Source: Flavobacterium sp. LC2016-01
GTDB lineage: Bacteria > Bacteroidota > Bacteroidia > Flavobacteriales > Flavobacteriaceae
Assembly: GCF_009711135.1 (NCBI RefSeq)
Contig: NZ_WMIC01000005.1
Span: 1 to 64,000 of the forward strand
Length of the DNA: 64,000 nt
Reading direction: 5' to 3'
The notes under the pieces are model-generated. The model had not been told where the DNA came from. It saw only the letters and a program-made list of their open reading frames with translations, and ran no database searches. The position numbers and the translations under genes are program-made. How positions within the stretch are numbered: the first letter of the stretch is position 1; the number at the start of each line of letters is the position of its first letter. This document shows, one piece after another, positions 20,266 to 29,031 of this stretch.

Positions 20266-20646
20266 ATGAGCATACCAGCAAATTTAAAGTACACAAAAGA
20301 TCACGAATGGGTTAGCATCGAAGGCGATGTTGCGACTGTAGGAATTACTCATTTTGCACAAAAAGAGTTAGGAGATATCGTGTATGTTGAGGTAGAAACT
20401 TTAGATCAGACATTAGATAAAGATGAAGTTTTTGGAACAGTTGAGGCTGTTAAAACAGTTTCAGATTTATTTTTGCCTTTAACAGGAGAAATTATTGCTT
20501 TCAATGATAGTTTAGAAAGTGCTCCAGAAACTGTAAATTCTGATCCTTACGGTGCAGGATGGATGATCAAAATAAAGATTGCTGATGCATCAGAAATTGA
20601 TTCATTATTGTCTGACGCAGCTTACAAACAACTTATCGGTGCCTAA
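20266..20646 (+). CDS. gcvH: Glycine cleavage system H protein
   Basis: 126 residues, the standard length. It opens with [37 protein letters not shown] and carries the lipoyl-attachment motif [12 protein letters not shown], with the modified lysine at about residue 63. The lipoyl-lysine arm shuttles the aminomethyl group between the P, T and L proteins of glycine cleavage; none of these genes is in the window. It sits between sprA and a VanZ-like gene with its own -7 box. The neighbourhood is conserved in flavobacteria but has no evident functional link to secretion. Confidence 0.97.
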   Translation: MSIPANLKYTKDHEWVSIEGDVATVGITHFAQKELGDIVYVEVETLDQTLDKDEVFGTVEAVKTVSDLFLPLTGEIIAFNDSLESAPETVNSDPYGAGWMIKIKIADASEIDSLLSDAAYKQLIGA

Positions 20647-21031
20647 ACAACTTCTTTTAATTTGGGCGATTATCTGCTCAGGTATCATTACTTATTTTTG
20701 TTTGACAAATTCAAGTAATATCCCAGCAATTAATTTTCCAAGCATAGATAAAATTGTTCATTTTTGTTTTCATTTCGGATTTACAATTTCGTGGATTTTG
20801 TTCTTCAAAAAAGAACTTAAAGGGCAGCATGCAAATGATTATAAAGCCTATCTGATTTCGTTTATATTTTCCGTTTTTTTTGGAATTACAATCGAAATTC
20901 TGCAGGGAGTCTTAACAACTACAAGAACTCCTGACGTAACAGATGTTTTATCAAATACAATTGGTGCAACCGCTGGCGTATTTTGTGCTATTGGTTTAAG
21001 GAAGCAGATTGACAAAATAATAGGAATATGA
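20639..21031 (+). CDS. VanZ-like family membrane protein
   Basis: About 130 residues from a GTG at 20639, which overlaps the gcvH stop codon by 8 bases. In-frame ATGs further upstream (20579, 20585) would overlap gcvH by over 60 bases and add a non-hydrophobic extension, so I prefer the GTG. Four hydrophobic segments are visible, and the VanZ-like pattern [40 protein letters not shown] is clear. VanZ itself gives low-level teicoplanin resistance, but chromosomal homologues such as this have no known function. Translationally coupled to gcvH, judging by the overlap. Confidence 0.75.
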   Translation: MPKQLLLIWAIICSGIITYFCLTNSSNIPAINFPSIDKIVHFCFHFGFTISWILFFKKELKGQHANDYKAYLISFIFSVFFGITIEILQGVLTTTRTPDVTDVLSNTIGATAGVFCAIGLRKQIDKIIGI

Positions 21032-21033
21032 TT

Positions 21034-21056
21034 ACCCACTTCGGTGGGTTTTTTAT
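21034..21056 (+). terminator. Intrinsic terminator after vanZ-like gene
   Basis: ACCCAC (21034-21039), TTCG tetraloop, GTGGGT (21044-21049), then a T run. It begins 3 bases after the stop codon. Confidence 0.9.
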
Positions 21057-21106
21057 TATACTAAAACGAAGCTTTATAAATAGTGCTGTTTTTTGAATTT
21101 AAAATG

Positions 21107-21114
21107 TATTTTTG
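21107..21114 (+). promoter_or_regulatory. Candidate -7 box for deoC-remB
   Basis: TATTTTTG matches TAnnTTTG, 24 bases before the deoC ATG and after a terminator. Confidence 0.55.
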
Positions 21115-21138
21115 TGCCGATCTGATATAATATAAATC

Positions 21139-21882
21139 ATGAACATTAAGCAATACCTTGATTCAACGTATCTTAAAACTGCTTCGCAAGCTGGACTTTC
21201 GGAAGCAGAAAATGATATTGTTGTACAAAATGCAATTGAAGAGGCAATTGCAGAAGGTTTTAAATTGATAATGATTCGGCCGGAAAATGTCAGCTTGGCG
21301 AAAAAAATGATTCTGAAGGCTAATTCGACTTTGCTTGTTGGTACTGTTATTGATTTTCCGGAAGGCAAATCAGATTTAGAAACCAAGATTAAAGAAGCAA
21401 ATGAAGCTATTGAAAATGGCGCAGACGATTTAGATTTTGTCTGCAATTATGAAGCTTTCAAAAATGGAGATATTGCATTAGTCAAAAACGAAATTTTAAT
21501 AGGTATTCAAATTGGTTTAGCGCATAATAAAACTGTAAAATGGATTATTGAAACTGCAGCTTTAACCGATAAAGAAATTATTCAGCTTTCGGCTTTGATC
21601 AAAAATGTGGTGATATCTAATTTTAAAGAAGACGATTATGCATCCGTTTTTGTAAAGTCATCCACAGGTTTTTTTAAAACAGAAAATGATTTGCCAAATG
21701 GTGCTACCGTTCCAGTGATTATTATAATGTTAGAAAATGCTTCACCTTTGCCAGTTAAGGCGGCAGGTGGTGTCAGATCATATGAAGATGCAATAGAAAT
21801 GATTCGTTTAGGAGTTAAACGTATCGGAACTTCAGCAGCAAAAAAAATTGCTAATGGAGAAAATACCCCAAATCAATATTAA
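21139..21882 (+). CDS. deoC: Deoxyribose-phosphate aldolase
   Basis: 247 residues with the class I DeoC barrel motifs: DLDFVCNYEAF (about 97-107), FVKSSTGFF with the Schiff-base lysine at about residue 173, and VKAAGGVRSYEDA with the second conserved lysine near 200. It splits 2-deoxyribose-5-phosphate into glyceraldehyde-3-phosphate and acetaldehyde in deoxynucleoside breakdown. The start has its own -7 box. The stop codon is immediately followed by the ATG of the next gene (TAAATG), so the two are cotranscribed. Confidence 0.95.
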   Translation: MNIKQYLDSTYLKTASQAGLSEAENDIVVQNAIEEAIAEGFKLIMIRPENVSLAKKMILKANSTLLVGTVIDFPEGKSDLETKIKEANEAIENGADDLDFVCNYEAFKNGDIALVKNEILIGIQIGLAHNKTVKWIIETAALTDKEIIQLSALIKNVVISNFKEDDYASVFVKSSTGFFKTENDLPNGATVPVIIIMLENASPLPVKAAGGVRSYEDAIEMIRLGVKRIGTSAAKKIANGENTPNQY

Positions 21883-24024
21883 ATGAAAACCAAATTTTAC
21901 GCAACAAATAAAAGTGCATTCTCTTTTGTTTTGCTGTTAAGCTCGCTATTTGCTTTTGCGCAGAACAATACTTCTTCTGTTCAATCAGGATTTACAAGTG
22001 AACAATTTCCTGTTTTTGATAATTGTCAAAATTTAGCCGATAAAAAATTAGAAAACTGCTTTTATAAAGAAGTTCAGGATTTTGTTTTTCAAAATTTTGA
22101 AGTGCCTGAAAATCTAAAACAATCCAATTATAAAGGTGAAGTAAAAGTACTTTTTGAGGTTGATGCAACAGGTATATTTAAAGTGATTTATGTAAATACA
22201 GCAAATGAAGAATTAGCTGCAGAAGCGAAACGTGTTTTCGGCAAATTTCCACAGATAAAACCTTCTACTTATAATGGAAAGCCAACATATTCAAAATATA
22301 CGATTGCAATTGGTATTCCTTTAAAAAATTCTGATCAGCTTGCAGCAGAAGCTTTGGCAGCATCCCAAATTTTAAAGCCGGCTGAAAAACCTATGACGGA
22401 ATTGGACAGTATTGTTTATAAAAAATACAATAATCCAGAATTTGAAAGTCATTTAAATATTCCGTTTTCTCATAGTTATTATGCGCAGTTTGATGGCGCA
22501 ATGAATCAGGTTGGAAGTAATAATCATACAGCTTCAAAACCCTATACTTATGCTGAGGTTTCAAAATATTATAATTTGAAAGCGGTAAATGAATCGCTTC
22601 AAAAAAATGTTTCGACGTGGCTGGGCAGAAAATGGTGGAATGAAAACTTAGTTCAGATTCAGGGAGAGGATTATTGGCTGACTTTAAACCCTATTGTTGA
22701 TCTTGAATTAGGAAAAGCTTCAGATCTTGATGCTTCTTATACGTATGTAAATACGCGTGCTTTAAATTTTAGAGGAGGTTTAGGAAAACAAATAAACTTT
22801 ACAACAACGATTTTTGAAAGCCAAGGCCGTTTTGCAGGATATTTTAATGATTATGCCGAATCGCTTAAACCATCTGGAGGAAATCCTGCGATTATTCCTG
22901 GCGTGGGTATTGCAAAAGGATTTAAGACGGATGCATATGATTTTCCTTTGGCGGAAGCTAATATTACTTATACGCCATATAAATTTTTTGATCTGCAGTT
23001 AGGTTATGGCAGAAATTTTATTGGAGATGGATATCGTTCATTGCTTGAAAGTGATGGAGCAAGTCCGTATCCATATTTTAAAATTAATACAACTTTCTGG
23101 AAAATTAAATATACAAATACGTACATGTGGCTGAAGGATGTTCGTCCTGAAGTTACAGTTGATAAAACATATGCCACAAAATTTATGGCAAATCACTATT
23201 TAAGCTGGAATGTTTCAAACAGATTAAATTTAGGTTTCTTTGAATCAGTTGTTTGGACAGATACTAATAATAGAGGGTTTGATGTCAATTTTGTGAATCC
23301 AATTATTTTTTACCGTACCGTTGAATTTACGTCTTCTTCAAGAAGCGGTAATGCAATGCTTGGTATTACGGGAAAATATAAATGGAATAACAGTATAAAC
23401 TTGTATTCGCAGTTTTTAATCGATGAATTTTCGGTTTCTGATGTAAAAGCAGCGGATAAAAGCTGGAGAAATAAATTTGGTTTTCAAATTGGAGGAAAAT
23501 ACTTTAATGCATTTGATGTAAAAGATCTTTTGGTTCAGATAGAATACAACCATGTGCGTCCTTATGTGTATTCGCACAGTGCGGTGATTACAAATTATGG
23601 ACACAATAATCAAAGTCTTGGTCATCAATGGGGAGGGAATTTCAATGAGCTTGTGATGATTGGTCGTTATCACAAAGGACGTATTTTTGGTGATGCAAAA
23701 TTTACTGTTGGAACACGAGGATTAGATTTTAATACCACTAAGGATAGTTATAATTACGGAGGCGATATTTATAAAAGCTATGATGTAAAACGTCCATATG
23801 ATACTGGAGTTAAAGTAGGACAGGGAAATAAAACTAGTGTTTTTATTGCTGATATTCAAGGAGGATATTTGATAAACCCGATGACGAATTTGAAATTGTA
23901 TGGAAGTTTCATTTACAGAAATTTTGATCCGACCCAAGAAACAGCTACGACTTTTAAACAAAGTACGACTTGGTTTACTATAGGATTGCGTTCAGATATT
24001 TTTAATTGGTACTTCGATTACTAG
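21883..24024 (+). CDS. remB: RemB-like gliding motility outer-membrane protein
   Basis: 713 residues. A signal peptide (SAFSFVLLLSSLFAFAQN, about 10-27) precedes a TonB-C-like alpha/beta region (YKGEVKVLFEVDATGIFKVI, about 60-150) and a long C-terminal part with Wzi-like outer-membrane barrel character (LGRKWWNENL, LQLGYGRNFIGDGYRSLLES, ending FNWYFDY). I call it RemB from this architecture and from its position a few genes after sprA, as I recall it from F. johnsoniae, where remB is a gliding-related gene. A capsule-assembly-like (Wzi) barrel is the alternative reading; the family overlap makes both compatible. Cotranscribed with deoC with no gap. Confidence 0.75.
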   Translation: MKTKFYATNKSAFSFVLLLSSLFAFAQNNTSSVQSGFTSEQFPVFDNCQNLADKKLENCFYKEVQDFVFQNFEVPENLKQSNYKGEVKVLFEVDATGIFKVIYVNTANEELAAEAKRVFGKFPQIKPSTYNGKPTYSKYTIAIGIPLKNSDQLAAEALAASQILKPAEKPMTELDSIVYKKYNNPEFESHLNIPFSHSYYAQFDGAMNQVGSNNHTASKPYTYAEVSKYYNLKAVNESLQKNVSTWLGRKWWNENLVQIQGEDYWLTLNPIVDLELGKASDLDASYTYVNTRALNFRGGLGKQINFTTTIFESQGRFAGYFNDYAESLKPSGGNPAIIPGVGIAKGFKTDAYDFPLAEANITYTPYKFFDLQLGYGRNFIGDGYRSLLESDGASPYPYFKINTTFWKIKYTNTYMWLKDVRPEVTVDKTYATKFMANHYLSWNVSNRLNLGFFESVVWTDTNNRGFDVNFVNPIIFYRTVEFTSSSRSGNAMLGITGKYKWNNSINLYSQFLIDEFSVSDVKAADKSWRNKFGFQIGGKYFNAFDVKDLLVQIEYNHVRPYVYSHSAVITNYGHNNQSLGHQWGGNFNELVMIGRYHKGRIFGDAKFTVGTRGLDFNTTKDSYNYGGDIYKSYDVKRPYDTGVKVGQGNKTSVFIADIQGGYLINPMTNLKLYGSFIYRNFDPTQETATTFKQSTTWFTIGLRSDIFNWYFDY

Positions 24025-24139
24025 AATTTTTATAGGATTTTTCGAAACAATTGTGTTAAAGATTTACAAGTCCTTATTTAGTAACGGTTTTATTGAAAAA
24101 AATCTAATTTTATAGTTCTTTATTCTACAATCTAATTTG

Positions 24140-24147
24140 TACATTTG
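24140..24147 (+). promoter_or_regulatory. Candidate -7 box for heme O synthase operon
   Basis: TACATTTG matches TAnnTTTG. It contains an in-frame TTG at 24145, which argues against translation starting there. Confidence 0.6.
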
Positions 24148-24180
24148 CAGCACTCAAAAAAATATACAAACAATAGAGGT

Positions 24181-25083
24181 TTGAACACTACTAAAAATAC
24201 AATTTCACTAAAATCAATATTTCTGGACTTCAAAGAGATTACAAAGGCTGGTTTGGCTATCAGTGTTTTGTTTTCTTCAATTGCCGGATATTTATTAGGT
24301 GTAAATAGCGAGCACCCTTTTAAATGGAGCGTTTTGCTTGTTTTGTCAATTGGCGGTTACTGTATGGTTGGAGCTTCGAATGCATTTAATCAAGTAATTG
24401 AAAAAGATATCGATGCCTTGATGGATAGAACAAAAAATCGTCCCGTTCCTTCAGGACGTATGTCTCCAAAAATGGCTTTGTTTGTAGCAAGTCTGCTGAC
24501 CATTATTGGAATCACTTTGCTTTATACCATAAATGCAAAGTCAGCAATGTTTGCTGCTATTTCCATATTTTTATACACAAGTATTTATACACCTTTAAAA
24601 ACGGTTACTTCATTATCTGTATTTGTTGGTGCTTTTCCTGGTGCAATACCATTTATGTTAGGTTGGGTTGCCGCAACGGGTGAATTCGGAATTGAAGCAG
24701 GAACTTTGTTTTTGATTCAGTTTTTCTGGCAGTTTCCTCATTTTTGGGCAATTGGCTGGTTTTTGTATGAAGATTATGAGAAAGCTGGAATCTTCATGCT
24801 TCCAACAGGGAAAAAAGATAAAGGGACTGCTTTGCAGATTATTTTATATACCATTTGGCTTATCATAGCTTCATTACTTCCGGTTTTGGGCTATACAGGA
24901 CAATTGTTTATTTCTCCTATTGCTGCGGTGTTAGTATTTTTATTAGGATTATGGATGCTGTTTTACGCGGTAAAATTATATCAATTGCGAACAGCAAAAG
25001 CGGCAAGAACTTTAATGCTGGTGAGTGTTTCATACATTTCACTATTGCAGATTGTATTTATAGTAGATAAATTTTTAAGATAG
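24181..25083 (+). CDS. ctaB: Protoheme IX farnesyltransferase (heme O synthase)
   Basis: About 300 residues from a TTG at 24181 (start LNTTKNTISL). An earlier TTG at 24145 lies inside the -7 box, so I reject it. About eight to nine membrane segments; the two aspartate-rich UbiA-superfamily motifs are visible, NQVIEKDIDALMDRT (about residue 77) and the YEDYEKAGIFMLP region (about 198). It adds a farnesyl group to heme B to make heme O for haem-copper oxidases. It heads a run of cytochrome oxidase genes and is 2 bases from the next ORF, as expected for an oxidase assembly operon. Confidence 0.95.
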   Translation: MNTTKNTISLKSIFLDFKEITKAGLAISVLFSSIAGYLLGVNSEHPFKWSVLLVLSIGGYCMVGASNAFNQVIEKDIDALMDRTKNRPVPSGRMSPKMALFVASLLTIIGITLLYTINAKSAMFAAISIFLYTSIYTPLKTVTSLSVFVGAFPGAIPFMLGWVAATGEFGIEAGTLFLIQFFWQFPHFWAIGWFLYEDYEKAGIFMLPTGKKDKGTALQIILYTIWLIIASLLPVLGYTGQLFISPIAAVLVFLLGLWMLFYAVKLYQLRTAKAARTLMLVSVSYISLLQIVFIVDKFLR

Positions 25084-25085
25084 TT

Positions 25086-25673
25086 ATGGAAATGACAATT
25101 AAAGCAAGTGAAGAACAAGAGAGTAAATCAAAATCGGCTAAACTGATTTTGTTATTCGCCATGGTGAGTATGACCATGATGTTTGCGGGACTTACAAGTG
25201 CATTTGTAGTTAGTAAATCAAGAGCCGACTGGTTGAAGGATTTTGAATTGCCAATTGCATTTTATTATAGTACAGCAGTGATTATTGGCTGTAGTGTTAC
25301 TTTTTATCTGGCAAAAAAAGCAATCCAGAAAGACAACAGAAGCTTAACAACGGCTTTGTTGTTAGGTACATTGGCTTTGGGTGTTTTGTTTGTAGTTTTA
25401 CAGCTTGTAGGATTCGGACAGATCATGGAAAGTGGTTATTATATGACAGGTCAAGGCAGTTCAATTACTGCAACCTTCCTTTATGTAATTACTTTTGTAC
25501 ACCTACTGCACTTACTTGGCGGGTTAATTTCGCTTTTAATTGTAATTTATAATCATTTTAAACAAAAATACAATTCAACTCAAACTCTTGGTATAGAACT
25601 AGGTGCAATGTATTGGCACTTTCTAGACTTATTGTGGGTTTTATTATTTTTATTTTTATATTTCTTTAAATAA
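25086..25673 (+). CDS. Cytochrome c oxidase subunit III (first copy)
   Basis: 195 residues with five hydrophobic helices, the short bacterial form of haem-copper oxidase subunit III. Family features include FVHLLHLLGGLISLL (about 138-152) and the C-terminal MYWHFLDLLWVLLFLFLYF. Subunit III binds lipid and stabilises the catalytic subunit I; it has no redox centre. It starts 2 bases after ctaB. A second, larger subunit III gene follows after 42 bases. Subunits I and II are not in the window. Confidence 0.93.
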   Translation: MEMTIKASEEQESKSKSAKLILLFAMVSMTMMFAGLTSAFVVSKSRADWLKDFELPIAFYYSTAVIIGCSVTFYLAKKAIQKDNRSLTTALLLGTLALGVLFVVLQLVGFGQIMESGYYMTGQGSSITATFLYVITFVHLLHLLGGLISLLIVIYNHFKQKYNSTQTLGIELGAMYWHFLDLLWVLLFLFLYFFK

Positions 25674-25683
25674 GAAAAAAACG

Positions 25684-25691
25684 TAAATTTG
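25684..25691 (+). promoter_or_regulatory. Possible internal -7 box
   Basis: TAAATTTG matches TAnnTTTG between the two subunit III genes, 24 bases before the second ATG. Confidence 0.4.
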
Positions 25692-25715
25692 GGAACTTTT
25701 TAACGAATATCTTTT

Positions 25716-26696
25716 ATGGAAGCGACAGTTACTACTGCAAACAACGACGAAAAAACTTGGGGAGGCGGCAATGAGCCATTAGGAGCAAGTTATGGTAAAA
25801 TGATGATGTGGTTTTTTATCGTATCAGATGCCTTGACATTCTCTGGATTTCTAGCGGCTTATGGTTTTTCTAGATTTAAATTTATTGAAACTTGGCCTTT
25901 GGCTGATGAAGTGTTTACTCACTTCCCATTTTTGCATGGTAATCCACAACCAATGCTTTATGTAGCCTTAATGACTTTTATTTTGATTTTTTCATCTGTA
26001 ACAATGGTTTTGGCAGTTGATGCTGGTCATCAATTGAAAAAAACAAAAGTTGCATTTTATATGTTCTTAACTATTATTGGAGGTTTAATTTTCGTTGGTT
26101 CTCAAGCTTGGGAATGGAAAAACTTCATTAAAGGAGAGTATGGTGCAGTTGAGACAGCAGGTGGAAGTTTGTTGCAGTTTGTTGATAAAGATGGTAAAAG
26201 AGTAGCTCTTGAAGAGTTTGCGGTAAAATTGCCAGAACAGCCAGAAGAACTTACAAGAGCCAAAGCAAAATGGTTTATGGAAAGCGCTGAAACTGTTTCA
26301 ACATATTCAGTTGCTGAAATCCAGGCTGGTTTTAAGGCGCATCCTGAATTATTGATCAGAACAGAAAAACTTACAGCTGAAAAGAAAAAAACAGTTTTAA
26401 CAAGAGCAGAATCTGAAAATCGTTTAGCGACTGCAAAATATGTTGTTGAAGGTGCAAACTTAACTAGAAACGAATACGGAAGTAAATTATTTGCTGATTT
26501 CTTCTTCTTCATTACAGGATTCCACGGATTCCACGTTTTCTCAGGAGTTATTATTAATATCATTATTTTCTTTAATGTATTATTAGGAACTTACGAGAAA
26601 AGAAGAAGCTACGAAATGGTAGAGAAAGTTGGTTTATACTGGCACTTTGTCGATTTAGTTTGGGTATTTGTATTTACAGTTTTCTACTTAGTTTAA
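25716..26696 (+). CDS. Cytochrome c oxidase subunit III (second, enlarged copy)
   Basis: 326 residues. The family signatures are FFFFITGFHGFHVFSGVIIN (about 263-282) and the C-terminal GLYWHFVDLVWVFVFTVFY. Compared with the 195-residue copy it has a hydrophilic, charged insertion of roughly 110 residues (about 140-255, rich in E, K and A) between membrane helices, with no cysteines and no obvious binding motif. This long-loop subunit III beside a short one is a layout I recognise from Bacteroidota caa3-type oxidase clusters. Both probably belong to one oxidase complex. Confidence 0.9.
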   Translation: MEATVTTANNDEKTWGGGNEPLGASYGKMMMWFFIVSDALTFSGFLAAYGFSRFKFIETWPLADEVFTHFPFLHGNPQPMLYVALMTFILIFSSVTMVLAVDAGHQLKKTKVAFYMFLTIIGGLIFVGSQAWEWKNFIKGEYGAVETAGGSLLQFVDKDGKRVALEEFAVKLPEQPEELTRAKAKWFMESAETVSTYSVAEIQAGFKAHPELLIRTEKLTAEKKKTVLTRAESENRLATAKYVVEGANLTRNEYGSKLFADFFFFITGFHGFHVFSGVIINIIIFFNVLLGTYEKRRSYEMVEKVGLYWHFVDLVWVFVFTVFYLV

Positions 26697-26714
26697 TTTT
26701 AGATTTTAATTATT

Positions 26715-27065
26715 ATGTCACACGAGCACGTATCAAATACAAAAAGAATCTGGTTTGTTTTTGCATTACTATCAGTAGTAACAACAATAGAGGTTATTCT
26801 TGGTATCTACAAACCTGGAGTATTAGAGTTTAATCATTTTGTAGGTTTGAATTTGTTGAACTGGATTTTCTATATCCTGACAATTTTCAAAGCTTATTAT
26901 ATAGTATGGGCATTTATGCACATGGAAGGTGAAAAAAGCAGCCTTAGATGGTCTGTTGTATCACCAGTTATTTTCCTAGTTTTATATTTATTGTTTATTC
27001 TGTTGACAGAAGGACATTATATTTATGGGGTTTTTAAAGATTCTACTATTAAATGGAATTTTTAA
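26715..27065 (+). CDS. Cytochrome c oxidase subunit IV family protein
   Basis: 116 residues with three hydrophobic helices (RIWFVFALLSVVTTIEVILG, NLLNWIFYILTIFKAYYIV, VVSPVIFLVLYLLFILLT). The motif FKAYYIVWAFMHMEGE matches the prokaryotic COX4 family, small helical subunits that assist assembly of the copper site. It ends the first oxidase transcription unit: a strong terminator follows 20 bases after the stop. Confidence 0.9.
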   Translation: MSHEHVSNTKRIWFVFALLSVVTTIEVILGIYKPGVLEFNHFVGLNLLNWIFYILTIFKAYYIVWAFMHMEGEKSSLRWSVVSPVIFLVLYLLFILLTEGHYIYGVFKDSTIKWNF

Positions 27066-27085
27066 CATGATATTAATTCGAAAAG

Positions 27086-27112
27086 AAGCTCCGATTTGCG
27101 GAGCTTTTTTTA
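27086..27112 (+). terminator. Intrinsic terminator after subunit IV gene
   Basis: AAGCTCCG (27086-27093), loop ATTTG, CGGAGCTT (27099-27106), then T residues. Confidence 0.92.
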
Positions 27113-27118
27113 TTTTTG
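27111..27118 (+). promoter_or_regulatory. Candidate -7 box for SCO operon
   Basis: TATTTTTG matches TAnnTTTG and starts inside the T run of the preceding terminator, 27 bases before the next ATG. Confidence 0.5.
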
Positions 27119-27144
27119 TACCTCAATATTTGTACGCATAAACA

Positions 27145-27786
27145 ATGAAAAAAAATATAGTTCTCTTTGTACTTTTTGTTCTGCCTATTGTAGCTTATTT
27201 GTTTTTTGCATCTGGAGTAAACAGCTTTACTAAACTTCCTACCATAACTCCACAAATTGCTGATCTTGGCAATTGGAAATCCTTAAAAGGTGAAAAAGTA
27301 ACTTTAAATAAGAAAATTACAATACTTGGTTTTTCGGGTACTGAAATCGTGAAAAACAGAGGTAACTTTTTTAATCTGAACGAAAAGATTTATCAACGCT
27401 ATAATGGTTTTAAAGATTTACAGTTTGTAGTTATCTGTCCATTAGGGACGGAGGAAGACGCTAAAAAACTTGTTGAATCTTTAGGCTCTTTTACAGATGT
27501 TTCGGGCTGGCATTTTGTTTTTGCTTCTCCAGAAGAAATCAAAGCTTATTATAGCCAGTTGTTTTTAAAGGGCAAACTTGATAGTAATCTTGGAACATCA
27601 AATGTTTATATTGTTGATAAAGAAAGAAATCTTCGAGGACGAAAAGATAAAGACGATTACAAAGAAGGATATGATACTTTTCACCCTTCAGAGCTGAGCA
27701 ACGAAATGCTTGATGATTTTAAAATCATTTTATATGAATACCGCGCTGCTCTTAAAAAGAACCACAATGCCACTAAAGAACTTTAA
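27145..27786 (+). CDS. SCO/thioredoxin-like membrane-anchored protein without metal-site cysteines
   Basis: 213 residues. An N-terminal membrane anchor (NIVLFVLFVLPIVAYLFFASG) precedes a domain with a thioredoxin-fold feel: a strand (KKITILGFSG), a helix, a strand (LQFVVICPLGTEED), a helix, then SNVYIVDKERNLRGRKD near the end, as in SCO proteins. At the place where SCO carries CxxxC it has GTEIVKNRG, and the only cysteine is in VVICPLG. The gene sits 11 bases before a true SCO gene. I infer a degenerate SCO-like partner in oxidase maturation; the fold is a judgement by eye and not proven. Confidence 0.6.
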   Translation: MKKNIVLFVLFVLPIVAYLFFASGVNSFTKLPTITPQIADLGNWKSLKGEKVTLNKKITILGFSGTEIVKNRGNFFNLNEKIYQRYNGFKDLQFVVICPLGTEEDAKKLVESLGSFTDVSGWHFVFASPEEIKAYYSQLFLKGKLDSNLGTSNVYIVDKERNLRGRKDKDDYKEGYDTFHPSELSNEMLDDFKIILYEYRAALKKNHNATKEL

Positions 27787-27797
27787 TTTTTACCTAC

Positions 27798-28487
27798 ATG
27801 TTTAAAAATAAATCATATATCGGAATTTCGTTTATCGTTTTGATTTTCGGAATTTATGCAGTGCCAAAAATTGTCGACAGAATTCAAAACGGTGAAGTTG
27901 TAAAAGGAAATCGTTTGGATAATGTTGGTTTAAAAAATTCGAAAGAAGGAGGTAAATTATTGACCATCGGTCCGGCTCCTAAATTCGAATTAACAAATCA
28001 GGACGGTGCTAAAGTTTCAAATGAAACGTATAAAGGAAAAGTTTATGTTTTGGAGTTTTTCTTCACAACTTGTCCTTCAATTTGTCCAAAGATGAATTTA
28101 AGTATGCTGGAAATTGAAAAGACTTTCTTTGGAAATCCTAATTTCGGAATTGTTTCTATTACAATAGATCCTGCTCATGATACGCCGCAGGTTTTAAAAG
28201 ATCATGCAAAATTATTAGGTGTTAAATCTTCAAATTGGAATTTCTTAACAGGAGATAAGGCAACGATTATGGATTTGTCTAACAAAGGTTTCAATTTATA
28301 TGCAGGAGAAAATGATAAAGTGAATGGTGGTTTTGAGCATTCAGGTTTATTTGCCTTAATTGATAAAGACGGAAAAATTCGATGCAGAAAAGATGATTTT
28401 GGAAATCCAATTTTATACTATGATGGCTTAGATAAAAAAGGAGTTAGAGAAATTCAAGAAGATATTAAAGTATTATTAGAAGAATAA
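27798..28487 (+). CDS. SCO family copper chaperone for cytochrome oxidase
   Basis: 229 residues. An N-terminal anchor (IGISFIVLIFGIYAV) is followed by a thioredoxin fold with the copper-binding pair in TTCPSICPKMN (Cys92 and Cys96) and the third ligand His181 in GGFEHSGLF. SITIDPAHDTP is also a family signature. SCO proteins deliver copper to the CuA site of oxidase subunit II or reduce its cysteines. It lies in a tight run with the degenerate SCO-like gene, DUF420 and a small CxxC protein. Confidence 0.95.
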   Translation: MFKNKSYIGISFIVLIFGIYAVPKIVDRIQNGEVVKGNRLDNVGLKNSKEGGKLLTIGPAPKFELTNQDGAKVSNETYKGKVYVLEFFFTTCPSICPKMNLSMLEIEKTFFGNPNFGIVSITIDPAHDTPQVLKDHAKLLGVKSSNWNFLTGDKATIMDLSNKGFNLYAGENDKVNGGFEHSGLFALIDKDGKIRCRKDDFGNPILYYDGLDKKGVREIQEDIKVLLEE

Positions 28488-28488
28488 A

Positions 28489-29031
28489 ATGGAAGATAAT
28501 TCGATAGAAAAAAAATACAATAAATTTATTATTGCGGTTTCAATTGTAATACCGGTGGTTGTGGCAATTTTATTTGGTGTGAAGCTGAAAGATTTTGGAT
28601 ATAATGTTGAACCGTTATCTATGTTGCCTCCAGTTTATGCGACAATAAACGGTTTAACAGCAGTTGTACTGGTTGCGGCTGTAATGGCTATTAAAAATGG
28701 AAAACGTTTATTGCATGAGCGTTTAATGACTTTTGCAATTGCTTTGTCTGTTGCTTTTTTAGTGATGTATGTTGCTTATCATATGACGGCAGATTCTACT
28801 AAATATGGTGGTGAAGGAGTGTTGCGTTACGTATATTTCTTTATTTTAATCACTCACATTTTATTGTCGATTGCTATTATTCCACTTGTTTTATTTACTT
28901 ACGTTAGAGCATTGGCGCAACGTTTTGACAGGCATAAAAAATTGGCTAAAATAACTTTTCCGCTTTGGTTATATGTTGCGGTTACAGGTGTTGTAGTTTA
29001 CTTAATGATTTCTCCTTACTATGTACATTAA
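28489..29031 (+). CDS. DUF420 family membrane protein (oxidase maturation)
   Basis: 180 residues with five hydrophobic segments. Conserved histidines are visible in KNGKRLLHERLMTF, YVAYHMTADSTKYGG, ILITHILLSI and RFDRHKKLAKITFPLWLYVAVTGVVVYLM. DUF420 proteins (CtaM-like) sit in caa3 oxidase clusters and are needed for oxidase maturation in some bacteria. It starts one base after the SCO stop and overlaps the next gene by 11 bases, so coupling is likely. Confidence 0.88.
   Translation: MEDNSIEKKYNKFIIAVSIVIPVVVAILFGVKLKDFGYNVEPLSMLPPVYATINGLTAVVLVAAVMAIKNGKRLLHERLMTFAIALSVAFLVMYVAYHMTADSTKYGGEGVLRYVYFFILITHILLSIAIIPLVLFTYVRALAQRFDRHKKLAKITFPLWLYVAVTGVVVYLMISPYYVH

Noticed and set aside
20579..20638. 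ATG starts for the VanZ-like gene inside gcvH
   Set aside because: They would overlap gcvH by over 60 bases and add residues without membrane character; the GTG at 20639 fits better.
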